Shown here: piece after piece, positions 35,868-48,555 of the stretch
Layout: each line of letters opens with the position of its first letter
How positions within the stretch are numbered: the stretch's first letter is position 1
Origin: Polytrichum commune
Lineage: Eukaryota > Streptophyta > Polytrichopsida > Polytrichales > Polytrichaceae
Assembly: GCA_950295325.1 (NCBI GenBank)
Contig: OX485807.1
Span: forward strand, 41,014,440-41,078,439
Direction: 5' to 3'
Length of the DNA: 64,000 nt
The notes under the pieces: generated by a model
The model's database searches: none
The model's input: the letters and a program-made list of their open reading frames with translations, nothing else
Told to the model about the DNA's origin: nothing
Made by a program: the position numbers and the translations under genes

Positions 35868-37510
35868 AAACTTGAATATGCAAAGAAAGTGGCGGAGGCC
35901 ATGGATTTCACCTCTCCAAATAAAACATCCATCTCACATCAAGGAGGTCAATGCAACAATAATAACTTCAACATGATTAGTTGCACATTACATTATTCAG
36001 CTGCTATCAACCATTTCATTCTATTAATACTCAATGACAATGCTTCACTCGAGTTTATCATGTTAAATTTGAGATCATAGTAATGTTGGTATGAGAATAT
36101 GCATGATATAGTTCTTGAATAGTATTTGACTTATTTCCAACCCCACCCACCCTCCATACTTAGTTGGATAATGTTATGCATGTTCGTTATGTCAACTTTG
36201 TCTGGTTACTTGATCACATTTGCCTTGACATGATGCTATTAACCAAGAGAAATTCTCATGTGAGATGGATTTGCATTTGTAGCAAATTGGAACCCAAATG
36301 AGCCACCAAAGATCACCAACATTTTTGTTTGTCATGAATATGCCCTTCGTGGATACTTTATTACATCGTAAAATCGTAAGGCAACATTTTCATTCCAAGC
36401 AATTTGCACAATAATTAGAGTGGATCACATTACTCCGAGTAGTTGAGACTTGAGGTGGACCACTGCATAATCCAACCACTCATCAACACACAAACAAGTT
36501 CATCGTCACCATGTCCCACCACCCTCAAGTCACTCATCTACGAAGTTGACATTCTTAGGTTCTGCTACCAGTGTTTGACTATAAGCACACAGAAAATTAG
36601 GACCAAATACGTATTCATTAAAAAGTCAACAATGTAAACCGATATTATTCTTCACAATGAACATTATTTTGGATATAATAAGATCGATACAATGAACAAT
36701 CATGCACACCTTAATTAACCCTAAATCTATCCCAATGACCCAAGAGGTCATTTCTTACTGGGAGAATGTTCTAGACTATCACCTCACCTCATATCATATT
36801 GGGCATGGAAATCCAGATATTGATGGATCGCACAAATTCCCAAACATGTGGACATTAACCTAAATACAAGGTGTATTTGATGGCAAACAATTGTCTGACT
36901 GACACTATTTGATGCATCCTACATTTCCAAGTGATGGTGATTGCACAATGAATCTCGTTCATGTGGAAAAGCTCATGAAATCGCATCAATTTAGAAATTT
37001 AGGTATTTCCCTTGCTTCTGTCAACTTTCTATCTGTTGATCGGTTCCAACAACTTATTACTTGATCTCGTCTTTCATTTCTTATGATCTATGACGAGGAG
37101 GTCAATCTTGGACTGTTTCGGTATTTAGACTAGTTCATATAAAATGGGTGTGGAAGGTCTTATTGCACCAAACCAAAATAGGTTGCCATGCACATTGTGT
37201 GTCCCCAACCTTAACCCTTCCTTCGCTTTGTTTGCTCGCCTTACATAACTCTTTGATAGCCATCTCAACTTTATATAAAAAAATAAAATAAAATAATCAG
37301 GTATATACTCCTATTGTGGGCACTTCTAGTTCCACATACAATTTTGACTGTTCATTGTATCACAAATTGTCTCTTTTGATTAGCAATTACAAATCACGCA
37401 AATTATCATTTCCAATTGCAAAATTAACGTTGTCATACAAAATCCATAAGAATTCAATATGAACATTCTCTTTCCTTCTAAGTGACCACAACCCCCCAAA
37501 AATACATACA

Positions 37511-37543
<33 letters not shown>

Positions 37544-37754
37544 TAAAAATATGTTGACAATTGAACCTAGAATGATGATGTGTCATGAACACTTAGTCCA
37601 ATCTCATTATAACACATGTCTTCATGGTGTCCATTTTGACTACAAATCTCATACAATGTGCATTTAAGGAGAGTGGCCATATAAGGCCCACATCACATGT
37701 GTGGCTAAAAGTTCTACAAAGGGATTATTGAGGCCTGTAGAGAATCACAAGGAT
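35868..37754. other. Non-coding stretch with a (TACA)n microsatellite
   Basis: A TACA run of about 40 bp lies at 37502-37541. Between 36740 and 37130 short plus-strand frames read like decayed protein (for example MIYDEEVNLGLFRYLD), but they are interrupted constantly and match no family I recognise. Confidence 0.4.
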
Positions 37755-38000
37755 TACGCCTATGATCAGGGAGAACCGGCAGTTAGTTACAGATGAACCG
37801 GTTGAGTTTGAGAAATAACCAGTTGAAGTTCAAGACTGCAGGAAAATTACTGATCACTTGAGAGGGATTTATAGAATATACCCCAACTTAATTAAGGAAA
37901 ACCCGGAGGATGTCATCAACAACATGCAACCGGTTGGACTTGCACACACAGGGATCTCAACCGATTACATATATATGCGTGCCCAAAAATCACAGATTGT
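37755..38000. repeat. AACCGGTT dispersed repeat, copy
   Basis: Contains GATGAACCGGTTGAGTTTGA, GAAATAACCAGTTGAAGTTC, GAGGGATTTATAGAATATAC and GCAACCGGTTGGACTTG, in the same order as in the copies at 16862, 53884 and (inverted) 61493-61805. Confidence 0.75.
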
Positions 38001-38255
38001 TCTTCGGACAGTTGCGTGCTCCTCCTCACCATCAGTGGAAATAAACGAAGAAGATCTTCTGCTTAATTACTTACAAATGTTACACGCAACAAGACCCGGA
38101 ATCTTGGGAAGTCAATGAAAATAATCTATTGGCTGAGTTAGGCTGCCGGCGCTTTTGGTGTCAACACCTGGAGCCAAATCCCTGTCGGCGGATCACTCCT
38201 GCTCCTCCCATAGTGTTCGCATCATAGACTTCAAGTCCACATATCTATCTCTCTC

Positions 38256-38398
38256 TATATATAAGGAGGTCAAGCAATTTCACGACACGTATGTATTAGC
38301 ATCCTTCGTCAACGACTAGCTAGTTGGCCTTTCCCAATGCGATGTGCCTGCTGCTTCTTGTAATTTGCGCGGCAATTAATGAACGGGGGAGGACCTGA
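38256..38398 (+). CDS. Candidate promoter plus very short signal-peptide-like ORF (18 aa)
   Basis: A TATATATAAGGAGG string at 38256-38269 is followed about 80 bp later by an ATG at 38342 that opens MCLLLLVICAAINERGRT and then stops. The hydrophobic start with Cys/Ala resembles the first exon of a secreted protein, but no splice donor or continuation was found. The DNA is less AT-rich than its surroundings. It is most likely a gene remnant or chance. Confidence 0.15.
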
Positions 38399-38639
38399 TT
38401 GATGAGCTCTGCACTGTTTTGTCTGATTAGTGTGGTAAACAGATTCGGAGTTTCGTGTTGTTATAACTTTTTTACGGACATCGTTGTGTTTTTTTTACTA
38501 ACTAAGTTATATCATATGCTTCAGGCTGCATTATATATGCAAATTACTTATGTTAAATGATACCCTGGGTAGAATGCTCTAGCGATGCGTATGTAACTCT
38601 GAAATGGTAACCCACACTCAGTAGACGAAACAATGTAGT

Positions 38640-38729
38640 GACATATGAGTCAGTTGAGGTTGAGAAATAATCGACTCAAATTCAAAGACTTGACGAAAAA
38701 TTTACCGGTCCATTTAGAGCAAGGAATTT

Positions 38730-38773
<44 letters not shown>
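38640..38773. repeat. AACCGGTT-family scrap followed by a (TC)n microsatellite
   Basis: GAGTCAGTTGAGGTTGAGAA and ATAATCGACTCAAATTC match the start of the dispersed family. They are followed by a TC run of about 39 bp at 38735-38773. Confidence 0.7.
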
Positions 38774-38774
<1 letters not shown>

Positions 38775-38887
38775 AGATTTCGAAGAAAAATCTCACGCAT
38801 CCATGCTGTGATCCAGTCATGCCTACCCTAAGAGAAGATCTGATCTTGTCAACACGAATGTCAACAAATATGGAACATATTTATATA

Positions 38888-39165
38888 TCACATAGTAGCA
38901 GCTGGGCTGGGGATTCGTGGCACTCAAGTAAAATCATCCATCCAAGATATCGTGGATGAAGTGGCTCCAATAAAAAAAGCCCCCCTATGGGGTTGAGGGC
39001 CGATTCATTCGAATGTGACGTCACTAGAGCAATTCGGGGCCTTTGACTCTATTTCCGGAATCAAATTGCCCAAAAATAGCCATTTAGATGATTCCTGTGT
39101 TTTTTTCATCCGCACGGATGATTTTACTTGAGTGCCACGAATCCCCGGCCGTAGAAGCTGCCTAA
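38888..39165. mobile_element. TIR element family D, copy 2
   Basis: The left arm GGGGATTCGTGGCACTCAAG with its continuation TAAAATCATCC is matched by the complementary right arm ending CTTGAGTGCCACGAATCCCC near 39146. Similarity weakens outward through GCAGCT on both sides, so the true ends may lie further out. The core is shared with 30605-30825. Near-identical arms suggest a fairly recent insertion. Confidence 0.75.
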
Positions 39166-40800
39166 GATACGGTGTTTATGACATTTCTCCAGTGTGTGTG
39201 TACCCGTAAACGTCTATTGTCATCTATTGTCATCTATATTTGGAGAGGAGGTCAGACCTGCCAAGTGTTACTATTGCGAGCCACATGTTGGAGACCATCT
39301 CACCAGTCTTCCCGGAAGCGGAAACACCGTCACCTATATTAAAATAGCACAGACTTGAGTTTTTAAGAGAATTCAACTTGATTTCGGCATCATGCCTTCT
39401 ACACCTGCCTATTATTGTGGCCCGCTGTAATTTTGTCATACTGTACCCATGATTACGTTGGTCAATGTCGTCTTTTTACATGCTCTAAACTAGGAATATG
39501 GAATCAATATTTTCACACAAACATGAATTGTTATGGGTTGAGAAAACTAATCTCAATAATACATCAAAATATTAATGTTTTGTTAAATTTTATATTATTT
39601 AATACTCGATTTGTAAACATTTTTATTTATTTAGAAGCTTCCCTAGTTCTCAAGCCACACGTATAATACAATGGACCACAATAATCCCTACCCACGTTGA
39701 CTTTCAACCCATAATAATAGGTGTAGTGGGAGAGAGAGAGAGAGAGCATACAAGTGTACCTCTTATCCATCCAACATAAAACTTGATCACCCTATAGGTT
39801 TGTGGCCAAGTCGTCTCAAATGATGGGGTGGGGTGGGGTGCAGTCATCCAACAAAAAACCAATATATGGGTTGGTTCACCCTCCCCCTTCAAGGGCAAGT
39901 CCAACAAAAATAAAATAATTTGGACTCTACCTAATCAAACCATCACCCATGGCCATATTGTGTTCTCTTTATATTTAAAACCTCTTTCCATCCATGTGGT
40001 CAAATTCAATCTAGCTATTGAGAGATTTTGGCATCTGGCACTTTTACCCTCGAACCTTGTGCATATGTCTCCTGGCCTCATAGAACAAACCAACTCCTTT
40101 GAGCAATATTATGATGATTTTATCTTGGCAACACAAAAATTGCCTAACTTTCTGAACAATTAGAATCCAAACGGGCTAAATCACGAGCACATTGATGCAT
40201 CCCAAATTTAAGTATATATATTTTTTTCTCTTCCCAATTGGATTCTCCTTCACCAAAGTCCTCAATAAATAGTTAAACTTTGGTGTAGGTGGCAAGCCAA
40301 GCGCAATCTCACCTCATGTGAGGATCTACTTCAAGAAAATGGCCAAGTCTTCTTAAAAGATGCTTGGCACAAAGTAAAATTGAGTTAGCCATGTTGTGAG
40401 TTGGCCTTCATTTGACCATGTTGTAGTATGACATGATTTGATTGGTTTTTTCTAGAAATGCCCAATTCTCATGAATCCTTAATTTGCCCATGTTAGTGGT
40501 TGACTTTGATTTGGCCATCTTGTGGGTTTGTAGAAGTATATTTTAAAGTTTAAAGTCCAGATATATGTAGGTGGAAGGTTGTAAGAAGGGAATGATTGCC
40601 TATTTCTAGAAATAAATATATGTATTGTTCTCCCTCTTTAGTATGACACGTTTGGGAAACACAAAAAAGTCTTATTATCGAGGAAATACCAAAACATAAG
40701 TAATATGAGCTTTAAAATATATACAACGAGTACAAGAAACATAGATGGTATGAAATAATAACCTATAACTCAAAACAAATACAAATACTCTCAAGAACTC
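39166..40800. other. Non-coding stretch with dispersed repeat fragments
   Basis: Around 39735-39890 a segment with TCCATCCAACATAAAACTTG and CTATAGGTTTGTGG recurs inverted at 42640-42735. TATGGGTTGGTTCACCCTC near 39865 resembles the end of family E (61906). No gene is visible. Confidence 0.45.
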
Positions 40801-41330
40801 TTGAATTAAGAGTCCAAGGATCTTTGGTGTTGCCTACCCAAGTTAGCAACTGTCATCTTATCTAAATTTTCTACTAACTTTTGAAAACTAATAATATCAT
40901 TAACACTAAAATATAAAAAGTTCTCTAATAAGAAACTAGACAACAATGATGCATAACGTTTAGCATCACTAAGCTTTACTGTAGGTGGAGCAACATCATC
41001 CAAATCTACTAAATCTAGATCAACATTAAGATCAAAGTCTTGTGCAAAATTGGTTCTGAAAGCAACATCCACCAACTCATCAATACTCAATTCTAGCCCA
41101 ATAATCTCTTCCCCTTCCATTTGAATGTAAGTCTATATTGACATCTCATCATCACACAATTGCAACTTTGAAATCAAAGCACCAAGTTCATGTGATTTTT
41201 TTGCATTCTATTCTTCTCCCTTTCATCAACCAGGGCAAAATCATCATTCCATGTTGCAAGTAATATACATGCCATCCTCCAACAAATCCTGATTATTTGT
41301 GCACAAGATAATGGTGATACTATATCACCA
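40801..41330 (-). pseudogene. C-terminal tail of a pogo/Tigger-type (CENP-B-like) transposase
   Basis: The minus strand reads ICWRMACILLATWNDDFALV near 41285-41225, then KSHELGALISKLQLCDDEMS, and an intact 104-aa frame (41120-40806) with an acidic MEGEEIIGLELSIDELVDVA segment, DLDDVAPPTVKLSDAKRYAS and a final ENLDKMTVANLGRQHQRSL. The acidic helical tail after an NCWRKA-like block is typical of the region following the DDE domain in pogo/Tigger transposases. The DDE core is not readable further upstream and a TAG stop precedes the intact part, so this is a fragment. Confidence 0.55.
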
Positions 41331-43232
41331 CGAGAACAAGGCAACATACTAGGTAGGAGGCCACTCTAGTCCTAACCATGTCCATTCTACACTAGTAACT
41401 TTAATTCTCATTAAGTTCACAATGGTAAGTGAAGTTCCCAAGTAGTTCCCAAGTGAAAATAGATGTAATTTAGATGTACGTAACATAGATGAAAGGAATT
41501 TTAGCATTAGCTACATCTTTTACAACATTAGATTGCACATTTTTGCGAGACCAAACTTTTTTGTTCAAAACTCCCTCTTTTATACAACTACAACACTCGA
41601 TAATGCAACATTTGGAATCTCCGTTTTGTCATATTGAGGGTGTTGTGTAAACGAATGTCGTATTAAGGAGGCTAGACTCCACAGGTGCCGGAAAGTAAGA
41701 AAGTGCCACCTAAGTTAGTGCACACTTATATTGATAAAGTATGTGGCTTACTGATCCCGGACCTTCCCTTGAAGTATGGTATGCCAGTACTTGACACTGA
41801 CTTGATTAATTGAACAAAGGTAGAAATCTTAAGTATATTGTTAAATGGTTTGAACTTTGTACACCCGTGACATCAATCCGAGCCACGCCATGTATATAAA
41901 TTCTAAATCAACTTTTGAGTCTTGTCATAACATTATTGGGTGGGCCCGGGAATATGTCATGTACGGTGTTTAATGGATGCTTTTTAGTAAGTAGATCAGC
42001 TTGAAAACCAAGTGAGATTTGGGTGAAGCACTGACAAATGTCAATGTCAATGTCATAGTCATAATGATGTCATTGTCATTGACATACGTTTTGATGTCAA
42101 TTTCATATGATTTGCGATTCCCAAATCTTAGTTCCTTGCAAGTGGGAAACATCACACAATTTTTTGGGTAACATCAAACATTTTGATGGGCTCTAGATAA
42201 TATGTAAAATCCTACTTATGTAAAGTACATATGCTTTGGTGCCTTTCAATTTGAAATGCATGTGAGGGCTTCAATTGTGTTTGGGGCAGGGCTAGACACC
42301 ACCACGATTATCCAAAACGAAAAATGTAATTTATTATATTATAACATGTTCTTTATTGTTTTAAGACAATGTGGCCCCAAAATTAGTGTTACATGCCTCA
42401 AAGTAGTTTTGAGAGACCCACTCTAGATGTATTAACCACAAATCTACGGGTATCAAATTTTTACAAGGTGGGATCCTACTCAAAGAGGTGGGTGTCTACT
42501 CAAAGAGAGAAAATTATTGCATTTGAACATACCTCTCATTCATTCAACATAAAAACCCTAAAATGGTATGCTTCCCACATGTTTGTATTTGCATTCGATC
42601 TATCACCATAATTAAATCTAGAGACCCCAAATTAATTTATCAGTCCAAGTCATTTGAGATGAATCTACCACAAACCTATTAGAAGTCGAGTTCTTATGTT
42701 GGATGGATGAGAGGTACATTCGTATGCGATAATTTCCTCTCACCTTCGCTGGCAATGGGTTGATGAGATTGGAAGAGACGACATCCATGAATTAACCCCA
42801 AATTAGAAGCACAAGTCAAATAATCTAAAATTACTCTGCACATGTTTCACGTATTATTCAATCAAGTCAATCGGGGAGCCAAGGTCGCCAAGTCCCGGTA
42901 AGTTAGACTTAGACCTATACACCAATGAAGCTGGCACTACTTAATTTGAATGCGCATGCATCCACTAATTGCGCATTCAAATTGCCTCTAATTTGTTGCC
43001 TGTGGACGACTCTTGAACGTGGAATCTTTGTTGAGATTTCCACATCATTAGAGCAAGATGTTTGGTCTAGTATTTGGAAAAAAATAATCGGGGTTTCGTA
43101 CAACTTTTCAGTTTCATTTCATGTATGTTTGTTGTTAAGATTTGTGTCACCCTGCAATCGGGGATTTGATTTTGCAATGGCCTTGCATGAAATTGACTAT
43201 TCCGCATCAAAGTTATAACTTCTCAATCTTGC
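41331..43232. other. Non-coding stretch; repeat fragments only
   Basis: A low-complexity palindromic patch of TGTCAATGTCAATG / CATTGTCATTGACAT lies near 42035-42085. The segment 42640-42735 is an inverted copy of the repeat at 39735-39825. The open frame at 42925-43218 has no recognised motif. Confidence 0.4.
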
Positions 43233-43722
43233 TTAGGGCCACTTCACACATGAGCCAAGAGCTGTGACCATGAAATTGTGAGAGCCGAAAAGAAAGTGTC
43301 CAAAGGCTGTCTCAACACACCTCCAAAATCATGTAGTGTGGTCACGGATCCTCAAGTGTAGTGTGAAGTCATATGTGACCGGACCATCAATCAAATGCTA
43401 TTTCAATGACTTTCTATTCACGTGGGTTCTTACACATAATAAAGTAGAATAAATCAATGGTTATGAGCATTCGGAGTGCCATGGTTTGCCGATTTTGTGT
43501 TAGACTTAGGGGCGGTTTACACTAAGAACCATGAAGTTGGACCAGGGCTCTGCAAGGCAGCTAATTGGCTCTTGAAGTTGACCCGGGACAACTTCGGTTT
43601 ACACTAAGGAAAAAATGGCAGAGGGACCATGGAGGTTGAGGTCCCCAAAAATATAATTTTTAAGACCTAATAAATGCACTGACATGGTCCAACGGGTTTT
43701 GCGGTGAGAGAGGCAAGAGAGG

Positions 43723-44085
43723 GGATAACATTACCCAACCCAATACTCTTAACTCCGGCGCGGAGTTCGATGCGGCTCCGATGCGGCTCCGGGGAGGTTC
43801 GGATGCCAGCTCCGGTGGGTTCGGGTGGGTTGGGGCAAAAATTGCCCCCTATTTTTTTGATTGGGTGGGGCCTTACTTGATCTCATAAGGGGCCTCCTAG
43901 AGTAATTTGGGGCCGTAGAACCCAAATTTAGCAAAAAAAAACCAAAAAAAATCATCAAGGGGCCAAAACGGGGAGGGCCAGAAAAATGGACCCACCGGAG
44001 CTGGCATCTAAACCTCCCCGGAGCCGCATCGGAGCCGCATCGAACTCCGCGCCGGAGTTAAGAGTATTGGGTTGGGTAATGTTAG
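43723..44085. mobile_element. Mutator-like MITE (363 bp) with about 95-bp inverted ends
   Basis: GGCAAGAGAGG flanks both sides (43712-43722 and 44086-44096); copy 1 of Harbinger A has only one such sequence, which gives the empty site. The arms start TAACATTACCCAACCCAATA and continue through TCCGGCGCGGAGTTCGATG to CCAGCTCCGGTGGG, with only two or three differences over about 95 bp. Long arms with a 9-11 bp duplication fit the Mutator superfamily. The GC-rich arms stand out from the AT-rich host element. The interior is about 170 bp and non-coding. Confidence 0.88.
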
Positions 44086-44329
44086 GGCAAGAGAGGTGGT
44101 CCGGTAGGAAAAGGCAAGGGTCCATGTCAAAGAAATACCATTTCAAGAATATTTTAATGAATCTACCTTTTATGTGCCTTAATTATATTATAGCCCATGA
44201 GACATACCTACACTACCTTGCCCTACCCCTTAAACCGGCTTACACGTGTTTCATCAAACAACGCGGGACATCTAGAACTCAAGAATTCAAGTGCAGATTT
44301 GTTTTTTTGGTCTACCAGCTGCAATGTTT

Positions 44330-44410
44330 GGAATTTGGGGGCGTGTAATATACCGTTGGAAAGGTCTTGAAAATACCTTTCCAACGGTATATTACACGCC
44401 CCCAAATTCC
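44330..44410. repeat. Perfect 36-bp-arm hairpin in Harbinger A copy 3
   Basis: The left arm 44330-44365 and right arm 44375-44410 are exact complements around a 9-nt loop (CTTGAAAAT). The arm contains GTAATATACCGTTGGAAAGG. Confidence 0.95.
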
Positions 44411-45330
44411 TAAAAAATACAGTTGCAAAAGAAAAAAACATAGTCGTTTAGTGACTGTAGATCAGGGTGGTCAAAAGAAGCGCAATGGGAAATCTTCTAA
44501 CATTAATTATCAAAGAATTGAAATTTAGTGTTGAGCAAGGTTGGATGGTAACAACATTAGATATAATCAAACACTAAATATCCTATTTAGTGTAGTGACA
44601 ACACAAGGTACATGTCACATGTAAATTACATTGAACATGTACAAATTGAATCGCTCATTTTTTTTTGTGAAAATTGTTGTGAGAAGATTTGCAAGCCACA
44701 TCTTCGACATATTTAACAAGAAGTGAAGACAGTTGAAGCCCAAGAGATAACAAGAGAATGATCAAACTTTAAGGCGAAAAGAAGAAAAAACTAAGTGACA
44801 AGATAAGTGAAGGCATGTGTAGGCAAGTGAAGGCAAATTGAAGTCAACAAAATGGTCAAACTTCATTTTTCCCAAAACTGCCCTTTTTGGGCTTATATTA
44901 AAAAAATCAGCACATCCACTTCTTGCCACATGGTCATTCCTCTTGGTCCACATTCGGTTTACACCTAGTGAGGGGCCCAACGGCTTTGTAAATCAATTTT
45001 TTAAGAACTCAGACCATGAAATGTAGACCATGAACTGGTACCGCAGAATAAGGCATCTTCCGTGGGACGAGTTCATGGTCTATGGTGTAAACCGCCCCTT
45101 ACCTCCAAGAGATGGTTTTTGAAAATAGTCCAAGTGACCATGAAACATGATCCATTTGATGCCATGTAGAATCCATGTAGACATTACATCCATCTTGCAT
45201 TCACATACTCCGTTGGTCCCTCAAGCGTAGTGTGAAGCGAACTTTGGACCGGCTCTGCCTTTTCCACCAATGAGAGTGTTGGAAGTGTACTGGTCACGGG
45301 CTCTCAGTCTCATGTGTGAAGTGGCCCTTA

Positions 45331-48300
45331 CTAAAAGTTCTCTAATAAGGAGGCCATCTGTACATAATTGCATAAAGACATCGCCCGCACTGCCACAATG
45401 TCAATGTAAATTCTGAGTGGATTTTGGCATAACTGCATAAGGTGCCTGATCTTAGCCTAATTGGGTCACTTTGAGGATCATGGGGTTCACCTGTCTAATT
45501 TGGGGTCTTTGATGTCATACCTGAAGCTTTAAATGATTAAGAAAATGTGGTTTTCAAGTTATAAAATATTTCAATGTGTTATCACCTTCCCACTGGAGTG
45601 AAGATTAAAGCTTCGTGGTATCTATGGTATTCATCTATTGGGAAGGTGAAGGAGCTATCTTGCTTTAGTCAAAACAAACGTCATGTAGGTTCATGCTCAT
45701 CGATTCATTCCCATTGAGCCCACTACCATAGTAGACCATTTTAAGATCTCTTATCCTATCATTTGAGTCACATGAACAAATATTGAAGGGAGAAAAAGTG
45801 TTTTAGAAATAGAAGTTCATTGCATTTCCACCTTGCCGATTGAGTGAGCTACCTACAAAGTGTGCAAAGCTATAGCTAATTCATCACAACATGTATGATA
45901 TAGTGTGTGGTTCAAATTTCAAATTCTCACTTGTTGCAATTACAAGAATTTTCCGAACCTCACCATGACACCCACCCACTTATTTATAGAATCTTATCTA
46001 TTTATGTAATGAATGACGTTGTCCTTATTTTCCAAAAAAAAAATTGGACATTCACTCACGCTTATAATTTCCTTGGAGTTGTGTGGTTTCACCATGTGCA
46101 CCCTAGTGAGATGCTCCCCTCTATTTCGGATCCTAATGGCCTTGTTTGTTCTAAATTGGCAATGAAATGATACTTTCATTTATCTCAAAAAGAAAAGAAA
46201 AATGAACAATAAAAAGAATTGGGTCACAAATAGGTTGTTTGAACCACTTCAAGATGTGATCTATTTGGCCTCACATGGTTGCCATATGCTCATGGGGTTG
46301 CATTCCACATACAAAATTTCCAGGACTCAACAAAATGGTGGTGTTCAACAACCCTTCTCCAAGAGAAGAGGCTACTACAATTGTTAGAAATATGAAGTGA
46401 TTCCTAGTGAAATTGTACTTGCATAGTTTGAAAACTATAACAAAGATTGGATGCTTGTGGGTGTCTTATCAAGAATTGATTCATTAGCACATGGGTAGAT
46501 CACTCTAAGGCATTTTTGTGCACCACATGCGGCTGGGAGTTTTTTTGTTTTGGGGCTATTTACCTTCAACGGCTGAATTAAAGCCTCCCTATAATTACTT
46601 AAATTTCAAAAAAGGCCCATTTGTTTGCACCCTTCCATTACTTATATTGTCCAAGTCACTGCAATTTTTTGTACTCTATATTCCTTTTAAGTAATTTTGG
46701 ACAGACGGAAATGCCAATTATCATCCATCCCCGTGAGTCCTAAACCCATTTACATACCATACTAAACATACCTTCTAGGATCCTTACCTTCAGCCCCTAT
46801 ATTAATTTTACAAAAAAGTAATGGCCCACGTTTTATGTCCATCTAACTTACTTATAATGGGATTGTCTACATTTAATGGCCCCTTCATTATTTGGAATTC
46901 CTTTATACTTTTTATTTCAAACGATTTTAATCCTCTCTATATTATGCCGCACGTCGTTTTTAAAATGCACTAAGTGATCTACCCGTGCATTAGCACTACC
47001 TAGGCACCCCTCCCTCTCCCATGTCAAAAACATTTAGCACAACGAAAAACACAAGTGATCCATGTCATGATCAAAGTGACATAGTCCCCAACCATATGTA
47101 TCAAGTGTGAACTCATGATAGCACTAGTGCAAAGGAGAAGTCCTCTTGAAGAAGGTTGTCATCTTATATTTATGCAAACACCATCTTGAAGTCTTCCATT
47201 TCTTGGGCATCTCTCAAGCATCTAAGTGTTGATGTGGTGAATATTTTACTTGGGAGTCAGTTAACTCCACCTCCCCCTCCCCCTCCTCGCTACATGCAAC
47301 TATCTACAATGTCCGTTGACGTTAACTTTGTAGATAACACTTCCTCCCCATGGTTCACATGGTTCAATGAATTGACGACCAACATGAGATTGTTTTACTT
47401 CGCTTCCATTGGTCCCCTATCTCAAGTATAATGCTGGGACCCCTATGATACTGTAATGAAATACACTTTTGGCCTTATGAACACATTGATATTGGTTTGA
47501 TAACCATTAGTTCTTGTTGCATTGATGAACACCTCTTCACCCCTCTAGGATAATCAATGTCGGTGATTCAAAGTCAAAGTCGTGGGTGTTGTATAGGCAT
47601 GGAGGATTAGTCTCTTGCCTTGCTATGATTGATCCAAATCGCTTGCAGTAATGGTGACTCTCACCACATATTTAGAAGCATTGTTGTATTGAAGACTCAA
47701 ATCACTAGAGAGAGACGAAAAATGCTTCACCCTTGATCATAACCATTTGGCGCATGAGACGGCGTTTTGTGATTGGGGAAGAGGATGCCTCCTACAAAGC
47801 ATAACCTCTCCTTCCCATAGTACCTTCAATCTAGGTTATCAATCTCTTGATCAGTGCCCATAGTTGAGAGCGCAAAATGGTTATGTCTAATTACCCCTCC
47901 CAGGCCTTGAAGGTTATCTGGTCCATAGACTTAGGCTCATTTGTAAACCCAAGACGGATATACGGAGCTAAGATATGGGATCTCATATCACCACTCTAAC
48001 TGCATTGTGATCCGATCCTTGAACCTACTGTCAATACTGTTCCAAAAATTAGTCGTTGAATAACAACTGAACTTGTTACAAACAAAAGGCAAAGAAATGT
48101 CTTTGCAAATGGGGACAACTTTTGACCATGATGATGGCCTTTTCTTTGGGTTGCCACCTCTTGCCACCTTCTAATCTCATAATCTCCATCCTGCTCACTC
48201 TCTACATGCTCATTGTACACTCTATAAAACGCAAAGAAGTGGAATCAATAGTATTTAAGATTCATTGCGAGCAACTCAAACCATTTGTTCACTCTAAAAG

Positions 48301-48555
48301 CTCCAAAGACGCGGGATTGATTAACTTGAATTTCCTTGCAACGACCTCCAAACATGACAGTTTGCATGGCCACTCGATCTTTGGGTTTGCATAGTTTGAG
48401 CTCTATGGTTGCATGGTAGATCCACCGAAAATACACTCTCTTTAATATCTGGTTCAACAACTGCAAGAAGGTGATTATCGGGAGTGAACTTGACATTTGA
48501 AGACACTATTTGATGACAACAAATGCATTCTTCATGCATCCAATGTTTTGAGAAT
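45331..48555. other. Non-coding stretch 3' of the receptor kinase; no gene recognised
   Basis: AT-rich with scattered short frames (45907-46170, 47156-47431) that show no motifs. The 3' untranslated region of the kinase gene presumably lies in the last few hundred bases, but I found no unambiguous polyadenylation signal. Confidence 0.4.

Larger units (their letters stand above)
43509..45098. mobile_element. Harbinger A, copy 3: non-autonomous, 1590 bp including an insertion
   Basis: It starts GGGGCGGTTTACACTA and ends with the complement (GTGTAAACCGCCCC), with TTA at 43506-43508 and 45099-45101. Apart from the 374 bp added by the Mutator-like insertion it matches copy 1 (6744-7947) almost base for base, including the hairpin and the captured CACTA-like end near 44520-44600. 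It contains no transposase gene. Confidence 0.88.
43236..45327. mobile_element. Harbinger-like MITE family B, copy 2, carrying nested insertions
   Basis: It begins GGGCCACTTCACACATGAG and ends CTCATGTGTGAAGTGGCCC, flanked by TTA (43233-43235 and 45328-45330). The outer parts (43236-43505 and 45102-45327) together match the 497-bp copy at 11308. The interior is occupied by Harbinger A copy 3, which in turn carries a Mutator-like element, so this is a three-layer nest. Confidence 0.88.

Noticed and set aside
37482-37667. 61-aa plus frame with His-Thr-Tyr-Ile repeats
   Set aside because: It is the (TACA)n microsatellite translated.
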